A DNA stretch of 64,000 nt, taken from Epiperipatus broadwayi. Its lineage: Eukaryota > Onychophora > Udeonychophora > Euonychophora > Peripatidae. Every line of letters starts with the position of its first letter. Positions within the stretch are counted from its first letter, which is position 1. Below are positions 25,346 through 38,826 of this stretch, in pieces. Both the position numbers and the translations under genes were made by a program. The DNA lies in the NCBI GenBank assembly GCA_028023455.1, contig JAQFVV010006428.1, positions 355,501-419,500 of the forward strand. Reading direction: 5' to 3'. Under the pieces are notes generated by a model that ran no database searches, was not told the origin of the DNA, and was given only the letters and a program-made list of their open reading frames with translations.

Positions 25346-26399
25346 CTTATCAAATGTCTACTCATCCAATATCCCCAGATTGGTTTGTAGCTTGTGGCTT
25401 TCATCAGTAAGGAGCCCTGGATCTGAGAGCACTGTACCTAGATCTTAGGATCTAATGCAAACCTCCAGCAGCCACCTTTTATTTTTTTAGCTAACTATAA
25501 AGCTTTAAATCCAAAATAAAAACACAATAATGTTTTCAAGATAAGCTTATTAGCTTGTATAGTCATATAGATCTGAACTTAGTTCATAATCCATACCATT
25601 TGTTATCTTTAGTTATTTAATAGCCAAAATCATTACAATCCTATTGGCAAAGTTGCTATTATGCTTGGTAACCATAAAGAATGGTGATCATGTGATGTTT
25701 TTTTTAATTAAAAAATAAACCTTTCTAGTCTGAATGCCTATAATCGGAGAGATCCTGGCATGCAGTTTTAATATAGTTTGCAACAAATGGATTTCTATAC
25801 CAGAAACAATAGATTATAGTAAGAAATTTTAGAGTCATTTATATATTTATGCTATTTACACTGGTAACTTAATTGGTAATCAAATTCTGGTTTTTTTGTT
25901 GAGGCAGATGATATAATAGCATATTCAAGATATCTTCTGTGACAATGACACATATTTGTCAATAATAGCAGGCTTTAACTTTAATATTCCTAGATATTAC
26001 AAGCTTATGTTTAGAGCATTATGTTCTTTTCTCAGAGGTTACATAATGAAAGATTAGAATGCCCACATACCTTTGATATTACAAATGTAGATAAACAGAC
26101 GCTGTTGTGATTTATTGACTTAGGACAGACTCTACTGACCAGTACTGTCTCTTGTTGTACATCAAATTACTTTGTGGGACAAACAATTTTTTTTAAAAAA
26201 AATATTATTTTAAAATTTTAAGCCTTGCTTTTACTTATGCACTGACATTCTTATTTGAAAGGTAATTTCTTATTATTTAGATAGCATCAGTTATCATCTA
26301 GTGGCATATATATTCTTGGCTTATCTTTTAATTATTTTTTTATGCTGATTGCATTGGGTAGGTGATGGGACAATCAATATAATCAGATTGTTTCCTGAA

Positions 26400-26680
26400 G
26401 ATTTGTGATGATGGTATTTTAGTTGTATTTATATATTGGACTATTTTCTTCATCAAATATTATGTATTGAATGACTGTAAAAAATTAACATTTCAAAATT
26501 CCAATTACTGTTTCTATATGCACAACATTTTGAGAAGCATTATTTACCTCTTTTCTTCATGTGTTACTGGATTGACCATTGATGGTACTAACATAGGAAT
26601 TGAATCTGGACCTTTAGTTTCTTGAATATTGATAAGTTAGTGCTCTAATAAACAGAGCCATCCTACCAAAGGTACCAGTT
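26400..26680 (-). repeat. tRNA-derived SINE, minus strand
   Basis: On the minus strand, 26668 to 26590 reads like a tRNA: GGATGGCTC...GAGCAC forms a D-arm (GCTC/GAGC), and GGTCCAGATTCAATTCC is a B box and T-arm. The SINE body continues toward 26400 and contains the motifs (ATGATGG, TGGACTATTT, AACATTTC) shared with 4340-4400 and 6900-6990. It is the best-preserved single member of the family seen folded at 4398-4741. Confidence 0.75.
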
Positions 26681-27339
26681 AGTAGCTTATCTAAGTAGAT
26701 CATTTTGATTACTTCACTTTTTCCTAAGAGTGTTTTTATACATTATTATTTGCCATTGTCTTTTGAGCTTTTTTTTTTGGATTTTTTTCTTTGAATATTT
26801 TCTTCTCTATCTAATAATTTTGTATTTTTCCAATAAAACATAAATTGGTACATTACCAAGGACTACTATTTTAGATACATGTTTTTTTAATCTTCAGTTT
26901 GTTCTCTTGGAATTGTTTTTCAATAGTACAACTGCTCTCATTTACATAAATCTTTCCACATTCACATATTTCATAGGTGCAGTTTTGGCTTTTTAGCAAT
27001 TCAAGTTCAGGCTTTATATATGTTTGAATCCCACAAAGTATGGTATGGCTATGGAAAGATGTTCTAATGTTATATTGGTTGCAAAATTGTCTTCTTTCAA
27101 TACACTATAATACCAATAACTGTTTTTGGTAGTTTATTTACATTAATTAAACTTATTTATTATGGTTTTCAATATACTTTTTTTATTTTCATCATTCTGG
27201 GCTTTTTTACTTAAAAATTCTTTAGCATTTATTATTTAACAACTACAAATTCACTTATTTTAGAATGTTTTGGATGCAATAATGATGTTACAATCATGAT
27301 ATATATATTTTACTCTGGGACTACTGTAATCTTAGATAT
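26681..27339. other. Intron 3, T-rich, nothing recognised
   Basis: No coding or structural signal seen. Confidence 0.4.
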
Positions 27340-27502
27340 AAAGGTTATAGAGTTGCCACAGATTATGTTGTGGAAATTGGATGGAGCAGAATATGGGAAA
27401 ATTTAGAGTGGGGAATGGAAAATAAAGTGGCTAACAGGTTTATCTAGACATAATTGACTTCATTCAAGGAGAAGCCACAATACATCACATCACATCAAAT
27501 TA
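27340..27502 (+). repeat. Interspersed repeat with CATCA tail (copy 2)
   Basis: Reverse-complement match to 5190-5375. The shared order is 'agattatgttgtggaaat', 'ggatggagcaga', 'taaagtg.ctaacaggttt' and a terminal (ATCAC)n-like tail at 27475-27498. It is probably a LINE or SINE 3' end. Confidence 0.65.
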
Positions 27503-29345
27503 CAATATACAATTTGCATAACAAAGAATTCGGACTTTCTCTCTTTGAGCTCAATGGAAGGGACAATTTCTGATTCATGATGTGTTTTGCCTTAGGCAAT
27601 TTTTTAATTTTTCATCTTAGAAAATTCTTATTTTCAATAATTTCTTTACATATTAAATGTTATATTTTTGTAAAATGCTTATTTTAAGCCAAAAGACCAT
27701 GTGGTTATAATTAGATTTTATTTGAAAACATTTATTTTTAAGAAAACAAGTCATAAAAAGTTTTTTATATGAAAGTGGAAGCCATTTTAATTGAATAACA
27801 GAATAGCATTTTTTTAAAGAATTTTTTTTACATCTTTTGATAACAGTAAATTTAATGTTTAATTTTAACATATATTTTCTTTATGTTTTGATAAATAATC
27901 CTTTTTTTTAATTTAGAAACTGGAATTCAAATGTCTAATATTTCATTATACTAACCTTTGGAAATAATAAAATTATGTCCGTTATGCAAGACACTTTTCT
28001 TATAATTAAGAACTTATATTTAATTTTCCCAATTTACAAAGTTCAAATATGAACTTTTAGAATGTTTATTATTTGAAAGCTTAGGTTTGTAATAAATAAT
28101 AATGACATTTACAATATATGATGCAGAAAAAATATTTAATTGTAAAAATAATTTGTTCTATATGAAGAAAAATGTTATTAGAGTTTGTTCAAATAAAGAA
28201 TGAGTTAGATTCTGAAATAATTAAATCATGATTATATATATATTTTTAAAAACCCACTTGCTTAATTTACTAAATTTTCCATTGATTCTCCACAAAACTT
28301 AAATAGCCTTTATGTGATCAATTAGCATAATAACAGCATATATATAAATTTATAAATAAATATTAGAAAATACAGTACTTAAAAGTTTATAAAAAATATA
28401 TCTATAAATGACACTTACGAGCGCTTTCAACTATCCTTGTAGTTTTTGTCAACTATTACTTTGAAAGGTCAACTTCCCCATAATTCCATGATCTTAACAT
28501 TTGCTGCTTGCCTATTGATTAAATATTGCTTGTATTTATATATTAATATATCTTTCTTAATTTTTCTTTTATTATTATTTCTTTCAGTTTCCAATATTTT
28601 TACATTACCATAATTAAAATAATTTATTATGGTCGTAAAAAATGGAAGCTGATAAATTATCACTATTTTTATAATTTTGTTTTGTATTTTGAACCCTTTT
28701 TAATAGTAACAAGTGCTCTTTTGTTCTTTTTTCCAATGTGCATCTCGACTCACCTATATCCATTGTCACACCTATATGTCCATTTGTAAATGATACAATT
28801 TTTATTTCTCAATAAGGTTTTATCTTTTAAGTTATTTATTAATTTATTTAATGTAAGTGGTGCATAAATTGCAATGCCACATATACCTTTATACATATTC
28901 TTAATGAAACTTGCCTCTTGATTCAAAATATATGATATTGATATCCAAATTTTTTTATCAGAAAAATTAACATTATTATTAATATTATTTTTCTATTTGA
29001 ATTAAAATTTTTAATAGTATAATAAACATAATCATAACTATATCCAACATTTAATAATTCATTATAATAAATTTCAATATTTTTGTTTTTATCTGATGAA
29101 TATTTATCTTTGTAAATATATGGGTATCACACAGTTAACTCCCATGTAACTATTCCTCAGTTTTTCAGGATGATATTTTATCCTATCCTGGAATTTTAAC
29201 GCATTTTCCTTGATTGAGTATTTGGCATCTATTACTCTACTAATTCTAGACTAACAATTTAATATAATCTTCCCCTTGCAATAATTTTCTATCCATATCT
29301 ATGATCATGTTGCACAATAAATAATCTATTTCAATTATTATTATC
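27503..29345. other. Intron 3, AT-rich, nothing recognised
   Basis: Chance ORFs only (72 codons at 27653-27871 minus; 64 codons at 28469-28663 minus), both low-complexity. It ends with the (AT)n tract preceding the 4.5 kb insertion. Confidence 0.4.
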
Positions 29346-29348
29346 AAT

Positions 29349-29390
29349 AGAATATATATATATATATATATTATAGCAAATGAGGTCATG

Positions 29391-29393
<3 letters not shown>
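29349..29393. repeat. Direct repeat flanking the 4.5-kb insertion (left)
   Basis: AGAA(TA)n followed by TTATAGCAAATGAGGTCATG and ATATT. An almost identical copy lies at 33944-33982. The non-AT core of 25 bases is identical in both, so it is not just microsatellite similarity. Probable target-site duplication. Confidence 0.8.
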
Positions 29394-29428
<35 letters not shown>

Positions 29429-32400
29429 AACCTAGTGTTATTGACACTTGGTTTATTTGGCATTGTTTCCACAGGAAAACAATGCTATCCTTTTCTAGGA
29501 AATAAAAAAGTAAAATAATAATAATATTAAGTGATTAATAAAATATGCTATTTACTCACTTTAACGTGTTTTAAGCAAATAACTAATAAATTTAGTAATT
29601 TGATGTCATTTTGAAGAAGAGCATGAATAATTTAATTAAAATATTAACAATAAGAGCAATTTAATATAGTATAAAAGCACATATTATAAACAGTAATTGA
29701 TTTTGGATGGGTAGAGGGAGAGTAGATGAGTATCTTATCATAAAGCACAATAACTTCTGGTAATTTTTAAATTATTTTAGATAATAATGTATACAGAATT
29801 ATACATCACTAATAAGCATTGTTAATTAAATATATTTATTATTTTTCATTATTTGTCAAATTACTTTGTAATCCATTTAAATCATATGGAAAACTATATG
29901 ACTGTAATAAGTTTTTTTTTCCTTTTCCTTTGTTTATGTATAATTAAATGATTATTTTTCTGTAAGAGGTCACTAAAAGAAGACCACCAAATTTTGAAGA
30001 AAGTTTAGTCTGACATTAGTTTTACAAGGAGGAAGCAGTACTGAAATTCGGTAACAAATTTTTTATTATTTTTTATTGCAGAAATAAATATAAGTCCAGT
30101 AAATTTTTAATAATATCATGCGAGGCTAATCCTTTTTGATAAGATATTCTGTTTTCTGTTGCCATCTACCTATTTTAAAGCTTTTTATACGCAAAAATGT
30201 ACTATCTTATGCTAAAGTTCAAAATGACCGTATTGACTACAGCAATCACGGAAAATGTCATTATATTTAAAATAAGTAATATAAGTAATTTCCAGGAAAT
30301 AATCAATGATTTGTTAACTTTACCTTATTTAATTATCTTTTCGTGGTATAAAAGAAAAATTATAATTAAAAGACATATTATAAAAGCCAAGGAAAGTTAA
30401 CTAGAAAATTTCGCGCTCTTTCTAAAAGAAATTGTCTGCTTTGAAAATAATGTAAGTTCCCCACGTTAAAATATGTTTTATTCACTGAAAATTATCTAGA
30501 AATAATATTAATGATCAATGATATTTACTTATGCACCTGTATATTTTTAAAAAAGAAAATATAAAATTTTCTCAAGGCAAATATCGGAAAATTTGTATGT
30601 GTGCATTTTACGGAGAATTCCTTATTAAAGAAAAATTACAATTCCTAGAGTAGGAATAAAAACTACAAACATTAGTGATTTAATTATAACCATAAAATAA
30701 TATGTTATATTATACATCAATTGGAGTCGTTAAAACTTCATATCCACGTAAGTCAGCTGCAGTCCTTATAATAATAGTATTTTGGAAAATTCGCGCATTA
30801 TTTTATTCATAAGCCAGCTAGCTAAAAATGATACGTATCGCCAATAGTAAAAAGAAAAGAATTGTATATGTGATCGTCTATCGTCAAATATTCGTCATGT
30901 TAAAATATGTATTGTTTTCTTGGATCCCAAAATTATAGCAGTTAATTCAAGGAAGAGTTAACATCCAACGCTGCTATGTTTTCTTTGCCTAATTTATTAA
31001 TTGCACCAGAATGGAGGCAACTTTTATATAAATGAAATAATAAAATGTGTTTCTTATTTTAAATTTTGCTTCGTGAACTACGAATGGATCAAGTTCTTCA
31101 TCTAGATAAATTGCCCAACGGAAAAACATTTTTCTAGTGAGATAATAAGCACTTGTTAAGTAATGATTTTTTTTTACTAATTTGTAAAATTATGTGTATT
31201 TTTTTTTATATCAACAGGTGAAAGGCTGTATAGTCAAGTAATATTTAAATGACCTTGTAATCATAAAGGTATGTTTTCATGTAATTATTCTAGGTTAAAT
31301 TTATATTTGACATGAAAAAAAAATTTTTTTTTTTATAAAATGTGTTTACTTATGATATGCAATTATGGGTATAAATTTATATGTTAGATGCGTAAAAGAA
31401 GAAAAATTTAGATACTTAATAGGTAAAATATCTAGTTAAAATTATCAGAAGTAATTAAAGAGAAGTGCTATACAGGATATTACTTATTTAAAGTTTGAAA
31501 CAAATTTATACTATGTTAATTGAGGAACTTATTCCCAATTATTCTTTATTAACGCATTCACTTAATTTAGTTCAAGATACTATACTACCAATTACTTGTT
31601 GAATGTTTCTTTGGCAAAGGTGAAAATTATTATGGTTTATTCTGTGATATCCATTGATTTCAGACGTTGATCTAAGTATACCCCGGAACATAAATTTAGT
31701 GTAATTAGTGTATTTGCTTGTCTTGCCCCGATATAGCATTGGTATATGCTTAAGATTCGCATAAGTAATAATTGTAATGTCTCTATTTTGTGGGATGGAA
31801 AATGATCTCCCCAAAAGCTTTATTTTCCATGAGGGGAATAGATAAATCTAGTATTCGGGTATGTTTATAACCCAAGTGATCGCTTCTCAGAGTTAGGACG
31901 ATCAGTAATTTATATCGTATTTAGTGTATTTCATTCGTTAAAATCCCAGGAGAGGATTATATTTGGTGTGTGTTCCTATTATGCCCAAGTAAGAGGCAAG
32001 GACCCACCAAACTATTTTAATGTAGTAGTTAACTCTACAGACCTTCGGTGTTATTCCATATTCCTCATGAGAAAATAGAGATAATTCCACCACGGAAGGT
32101 GTTGAATATTGTGTTTTGTTTAGAAAGTTATGGCAAGATAACGGGTATATTGGAGGTTAATTCCTCAAGATCCATTTAGTAAAAATAGCGTGCTAGTATA
32201 TATGATCAATGTCTGGATTGTGCGGCGGAATAGTGCTGGTAATCCACACGTAAGTCAATGGAGAGAGTAAGTTTAAAATTGCGTGATTTAGAAATTTTTA
32301 TTTGCCAATGGAGGGTTCAAATACTAGGTTTAATTCGGGTTAATGATTAAGTAGCACTCACAATATAACTTATACTGAGGAATACAGTGTGTATAACAAC

Positions 32401-33943
32401 TTCAGTTGTTATTAAGGTAAACATTAAAATAATAAGTGTAACTTCTGATAAATAACCCATAAATTATAATAAGTTATCTAAATAAAAACTATCATTTAAT
32501 TAAAGATATGATAATAAAAATCGTTTGTACGTATTGCCTAGAATCAAATTGTTTTTGTTTTAAAACAGATCGTTAGTCAATAAATTTAAGTAGCCGTTCA
32601 TATAAGATACACTAAACGGATGAGTTGATGTATCGATAATAATATTTATTTTGTTATATTCAATTTGCATAAATGTAAAAAGAAGATGAAGAAGTAGTTC
32701 GAATCCAGGTCTAAAAGTATAGACGAATTAATGTTAGTTATATTTTGTTTTATCCATATGGGATCGAATAAATTGTATATGTTTGTTTATTATGTTAATC
32801 ATAAAGGATAGTTTTGTTAAACTGTAATAATAAATTAGAATCTTGTTAAAATTTAATAATAAATTATAGTCTTGTTACAAGTTGTTTTGAGTCATTTTTC
32901 TTGTGTGCTAAATAAAAGTGTATTTGCATAATACTTGCAATACTTTTCTTGAGTCCGAAATCATTTATGAACTCTTAAAATTCAATACACCAGATAGACA
33001 ATTGTAAGCAGATCAGAATATTTCATTATATTTTAATTTAATAAGAATTATTTATGGAATTGAAAACTTCAGACCAAGACATTTTATTTTATATGTGTGT
33101 AAAATCACTTTATTCCCAAACTAGTAGCTTTTGGTTGCACATTGTTTCGTACACATTTAAGTGAAGTGTCTAAGTAATAAATCTTAGTTAAATTATTGTG
33201 TTGTCATGGATAATGGAAGGACACAAAAGCACCCTTGTCTTTTCATCATTCCGACTGAGATTCTGGATAAAAGGGCTGTATTATTCAAAATTATGCGTTG
33301 TTATTGAATATGGTTATCATCTCGTTAAATATTATAATAGTTGATATGTGGATGAAGACACCTGGAATTTAAATAAGGTAAATGTTTCCTATAGCCGACC
33401 AGAATGTCAGTCATATGCGACAACACAATACTGCCGAGCATTTTTCTTTAAAAATAACAGAGAACCCTGAGATTAGTGTCATTATTATAAGTGCTCTTAA
33501 ATTAAGAATTGATCAATTATGATCAATATTACAAGCGTGGCATGGCTTAAGAGATTGAAACTTCTAATTGTATAATAACAAAAATATTGAGATCATATTG
33601 GCAAATTAATGAATGTTTTGTTTTAGTCAGTAATATTAACAATGACATGAAATCATCATCATCATTGTCGAACAGTGCAAGTACTTACAGCTCAGAGAAT
33701 GTGTTTTGGATAGAGAAAGAATGTTAGTTTATTCTAAATTTTCTTTTTAAATTTATTTTATTAATGATAATTTTTTTTAATTCTATCTCTGTCTGAACTG
33801 CATATCGCTGTAGCTGAATTATTATAACTAACCTAACGTCGAGCTATATTAGGTAATATAAGGTTTGTTACCCGTCATAGACGGAAGCGGTTGGGCTTCC
33901 CGAATTCTCTTTCATAGAAGTGAGGTCGTTCGTTTACTAGGTT
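29394..33943 (-). mobile_element. 4.5-kb insertion of unknown class, probably minus strand
   Basis: Sits between two copies of a direct repeat of 40 bases or more. The left end is a (TA)n tract (29394-29425) followed by TGTAACCTAGTG; the right end is ACTAGGT. If read on the minus strand it starts ACCTAGTAAACG and ends with a hairpin (GGCATTG...CAATGCC), AATAAA, GTGTCAATAACAC and CTAGGTTACA before a (TA)n tail, which looks like a retroposed transcript with a microsatellite tail. It is visibly richer in CG dinucleotides than its flanks. No ORF above 80 codons on either strand and no recognisable domain. Alternatives: very long solo LTR, non-autonomous Penelope-like unit, or retroposed non-coding RNA. 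Confidence 0.6.
32818..32882. repeat. Short tandem duplication
   Basis: TAATAATAAATTAGAATCTT and TAATAATAAATTATAGTCTT, each followed by GTTA(A/C)AA, are adjacent units of about 31 bases inside the 4.5 kb insertion. Confidence 0.7.
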
Positions 33944-33982
33944 AGAATATATATATATTATAGCAAATGAGGTCATGATATT
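33944..33982. repeat. Direct repeat flanking the 4.5-kb insertion (right)
   Basis: TAGAA(TA)n then TTATAGCAAATGAGGTCATG and ATATT; partner of 29349-29393. It has fewer TA units than the left copy. Confidence 0.8.
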
Positions 33983-34019
33983 GTCTTGCATTAACATTCA
34001 CTCTTTCTTGCTCTTATAA

Positions 34020-34101
34020 ATACATTACATTTTATAATAAGTTTAGGATTCCTTTCAGATATACATTACATTTTATAATAGGTTTATGATTCCTTTCAGA
34101 T
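34020..34101. repeat. 41-bp tandem duplication
   Basis: Two adjacent units starting ATACATTACATTTTATAATA and ending TCCTTTCAGAT, differing at about three positions. Confidence 0.9.
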
Positions 34102-36594
34102 AATCTTATTACACTTAATTTCTTAAAGTATCCATGGGTCAAACTATACAGTTAATATTATGTTCCCCCCACACACATTCGCATTATAACTCATGATTAC
34201 TTTCTTCCTATATTTAAGCATACCTTTAACATTATATACCAAATTGCAAACATAAATTCTTTAAATTGTCACTATGACAAATACTTTGCATTTATATTTC
34301 ATTTTAAACAAGAAAAATATTAGTGATAAATTTAAAACTGAAATCTTATTATTATTATTTTTAAAAACCCATTTCAACTTCGATTTCCATTTATTCTCCC
34401 TTCTTCACGAGTTTGGATGCTTCTCCCATCTTCTATTTTCTAGAATACATGTATATTTAAACAACAAATTAAACAAACAAACACACACTAACTGGAGAAA
34501 ATTTTAAATTGGATGCATCCTTCCTTTCAAGTTTTAAAGTTACATGCGCATTTTTTTTTCTACGTTGCAAAACTTTTAAATACATTTTAACTAATTCATC
34601 CATAGGTTTCTTCACATATTTCATCCCCTTTCCTGTTATTTATTACTCTTCTAATATTAAATACATCTCAATAAACTCATTTCGCTTTATGCATTATAGT
34701 GCGCTGTCTCCATGATTGTCATTTATTATTAAAAACTTGAAAAAACTTTTTTTTTAGATTATTATTCCAATTTTACTGTTCCTTTCTTATCATACGATAA
34801 TAAAAGTGCACTTTATATTCAAACAAAAAATATTGATTCGAGTTTTATGGTTTTTTTTTCATTAAGTATAGACTAAACATTTTCTTCAAAATTTTATAAG
34901 CTACTTCTTACGTCTCCACTGTTTAATTCAAACAAAAATTAGCTTTTCTTGTATTCATTACTCACGACTAATTAATTATCTTTAACGTTCTATAAAATAT
35001 TTCTATCAGCTTTAAAAATGTATTTCTTTGAATTTTTGATCTGTTTTTCACTTTCAATCTTACGTGGGTGCAATTAAGTTTCTCTGTGAAGCCATGATGT
35101 AGTTGTCTTTCCTTTTTCATGGTTATCATAGGCTAAATTAAAATCAACTGCTTGGATTTTTCAAACTCCATGGTATTAATAATTACTTTTAAAATCTTTT
35201 ATACATTTAGACTGCTTTTAAATACTTTTTTTTTTTTGACTTTTTAAACTTGGAATATTTTAACTTTTATAATATTTTACTGAGAAAAATATTAAAACAG
35301 CTAGTTATCTGCTTTTTAAGTTTCTTCAATCTCTCCTCCCAAATAGCCTGCTGTCTTTTTTTTTCTTAAAAAATCCCGGGATAATTGACGTCAGCAAACG
35401 ATTTTACTTGACTTCTCATTGGTCAATTTCCTAAACCAACTTTTACAACTTTTTTTAAGATTTTTCTGTTTCTCTTTTAAAATATTAAAATCATTAAATG
35501 TTTTACAAACAAAATTAATTTAAATCATTACTTGATAACCAAATTTTAATATTGATCATCTTTTTAAGAAATGATATTATTAATTGGATTTAAATACAAA
35601 ATTTAGAATAAATATTTTTGTTGACAAGATATTACAATTACAGTAATTTTAAAATAAATTCTTATCTTGTGGTAGATAATTGTTCCTTCTTTTTTAACTC
35701 CAATTTTAGTACTTTACCTCTTAAAGGAACATTGCATGGAAGTCAAATTGATAAGTAATTTCTGTTTATTTAAATGGACAAATATTATAAAAAAAATTAT
35801 ATAGTAGATTATAATATAAATTATTTATAATTAGCAATGATTATTAAATCTCTCCAGACTTCTCTCTTTTATCTTTATGTATTAAATCATTTATTACTGT
35901 TATACCCAAATTTATAGCATTACTATTATCCAAACAACACATTTAAAATTTTGGAACTATAATTTAAATTTTTATATACCATATAAGCCAGGATAACTGA
36001 TCTTAACGTTACAATATATATAAAAATTATGTTTCAATTACAGATATTTATACAAAGTTATGATTATTTATATATATTTTTAAAAAGCTAACGTTATATT
36101 AAAAATCAAATATAAAATATTAAAACTTCTTCAATTACAGTAGTTTTGATAGAAATCACACTGATGGAATTATTGAACATGAGGTTTGATAATATGTATT
36201 CATAACACTAAGAGTTTTTGTTAAATATAATATCTATTGCATATATGATTAAATATATAAAAAAAAGTTAAATCCCATAAATATTGACAGTAGTTCTGAA
36301 TGTCTGATAATTACTTGCAAATATTATTCATCATTTATGCAAAATGTTATAACAAGTATTAAAAATGACAATTATGTAACACATTATGTTCAATTTGTGA
36401 TACATCTATGTGTGTTTAATGATGAAAGAAACAAATTTATTTTGAACTTAGAAAAATAGATTACAAAATAATTCATAGCAGACAATCTTGCATGTTGTGC
36501 ATTTAAAGGTTATTACTTATGTGTGTTCTCACATAATATTTTAAAATATTGACTTGTGAAGAAAAAATGTTTTTTTATAACACAGATAAAGTAC
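34102..36594. other. Intron 3, T-rich, nothing recognised
   Basis: Strong T/C bias on the plus strand (34140-35480) with chance ORFs only (77 and 68 codons at 34274-34715). No splice-flanked exon or repeat pair seen. It ends with GTAC, the target duplication of the solo LTR. Confidence 0.4.
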
Positions 36595-38822
36595 TGTAAC
36601 AATCCGGAGAAATGGACTTCACGTTATCTGCACTACAGGGCGCCATCTAGGCATTTGAACCTAGAAAAATTTATAAAGTAGGCAGATACGGCAGTCAAAA
36701 AAAAAATTTTTTTTCCTCCTTTTTTCAAACTTTGATTCCGGTCGTTACCCCATGTCACTAGCCCAGTGGAACAGCAGAGATTAAATAATATAATATCTTA
36801 TCTAATTATATTTCAATATTAAAAAAATAAATAAAATAAGCCACTGCCAGCAATTAACATACAAACATTTATTTATGCACATATATATAACATTTAAAAT
36901 TGTTTTAAATTAGTTTTACATTTTAACATTTAACATTATTTTAACTTTGATTTTTGACTTTAATTTACATTTAATTACTATTATATTCTAATTTTACATT
37001 TTAATTAAGTTCACACAGATAAATTTATGAAAGCTTGTTTATAATGTTGAATATAGATCGGTTACATAGATTTCACGGTCAAAAACATTTCAAAGTAAAC
37101 ATAAACGATCAAAATACAAAATTATTGATTACTGACAATTGCGGAGGGAAATTTATATGTAACCCATTAGTATTCACCATAAGATACTTGCATTGTCACC
37201 AATAACTTAAAAGACATCCGAATAAATACATTTTAGATACTCACCGTAAGGTATCATTATTTATCGAATGTCTATATATTTTGATCAAATATGGAAACAC
37301 AAAACATAGTTAACCAATAAACAATCCATGCAAGCGTCTATAAACAACTTAAATTTAATGCATTTTTATTTAGGGTCGAGTATGAATAGACCAGATAAAT
37401 TTGCTTTTGCAAATAAACATTCTATCCCTATTTAACCTTAGGCTAAAATTCATAGACAAACTGGCATCAATTCATCTGATATATCGATGTATTCAATGTA
37501 ATAAAATATGGCAGCACAAAAGGTTAAGAGAAGAAATTGCCTCTTATGAGATAGGAATATTACATCTATCTGCAAAGAAGAGCAATAAAACAAAAAACTC
37601 CATAGAAAGGAACTGCGGTATCCAACTTATAATTCCTTCCATAGGCAAACGGAAGTGTGCGGCGTATGAAGCGATTCTGCCCGTAGCGAATCAATATTAC
37701 ATCTACTAATCACACCAATATATCCAATCCATTGACCCAATTTAACCACGAAACAAATAACCTAAGATTACCCTCCCTTAATATAACTTTACAAATCTAT
37801 ACAGCCATTCACGCCCGACTTAAGTTTAACATTTATATAATTTAACTTAAAGAAAAACAAAAAAAATCATGATAAAACTTAAAGAACAAAAAATAAATAA
37901 ATGGAAATGATTTTACATAAATATATAAAAAAGAAATACATCAAATAACATTATTAATAAATTAAGTTGGTCAGATAGGATAATATTGCAATCATTTAAC
38001 TCTGGAAAGTTTAATTTAATGTTCATTATTTATAAAGTTCTTACGGTTTAAAACAGTTCCTCTTTATCCGTTGCTTGCCATGAACGTGAATTCCCACGTT
38101 GTCCTAAGATTGATATTCTGTTGGCCGATTTATTTATCCATCCAGAGGTTTGGGTTTTAACTGGTCCTCAATGTAGAAAAACGATAGTTCATTTCTCTTT
38201 CTTTCCTAGCAAAACTGAAGGGATTGAATCGTGCGTCTGTTTCAATCCCTTCTACACTTCCGCACTACCACATATCTCTCACATCGTAATTAATCATTAC
38301 CTCTCACTAATTAATAATTTCCAAATTTTCCTTTTATACGTATTCGAAGGATTGACTTAACATTACGTCATCGATGTGATGATCCTTTTCGTTGAGGTCC
38401 GATTTCCCAATGGATTTATTTCATTTGCTAAAAGTTTCTATTGTTTTTCTATCTGACCTATGTTTTTACATTTAAATGCCCAAGGCTGGTTTACATTTGA
38501 CTAATTAAATTTATCATTTCCATTTCTGATTAATTAACCTGTTTTCCAAATCAAAGATATATTTAAAGATAAATTTAAAGATATAATTTTATCTCCAAAT
38601 CTTTTTAAGTTTTTGTTTTTAAAATACCTTTTCTATTTTTAATACAATTTTATTTTAATAATTTTTTATATCTGTGCGATTTAATATATATGAGTTTAAG
38701 ATGATATTTAATTTCAATTTTTAATTCTTAAAGAAAAATTTTAAATGCGAACTTTTTAATTTACTTTCATGTTTAATAAATATAAAAAAAAAACAATGTA
38801 ACGAACGTCTATGCTCGTTACA
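36595..38822 (+). mobile_element. Solo LTR with GTAC target duplication
   Basis: Starts TGTAACAATCCGG and ends GCTCGTTACA, giving perfect TGTAAC/GTTACA terminal inverted repeats with canonical TG...CA ends. GTAC occurs immediately on both sides (36591-36594 and 38823-38826), a 4-bp duplication as made by Ty3/gypsy-type integrases. Inside there is no gag or pol, only a chance 102-codon frame at 37401-37709. The length (2.23 kb) is that of a long LTR, like the Ty3 LTRs 9 kb away, but I see no overall sequence match to them. The orientation is arbitrary. Solo LTRs arise by recombination between the two LTRs of a full element. Confidence 0.82.
38797..38822. repeat. Terminal hairpin of the solo LTR
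   Basis: TGTAACGA at 38797 pairs with TCGTTACA at the LTR end (38815-38822) around a 10-base loop. The element's 3' end thus repeats its own 5' tip as an inverted copy. Confidence 0.75.
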
Positions 38823-38826
38823 GTAC

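Noticed and set aside
30405-30800. TTTCGCGC / TTCGCGC motifs resembling E2F sites
   Set aside because: Two short motifs in a non-coding insertion with no promoter or gene nearby; no support for regulation.
37401-37709. 102-codon frame inside the solo LTR
   Set aside because: The longest frame in that LTR but no recognisable domain, and LTRs of this kind are non-coding. Kept as chance.
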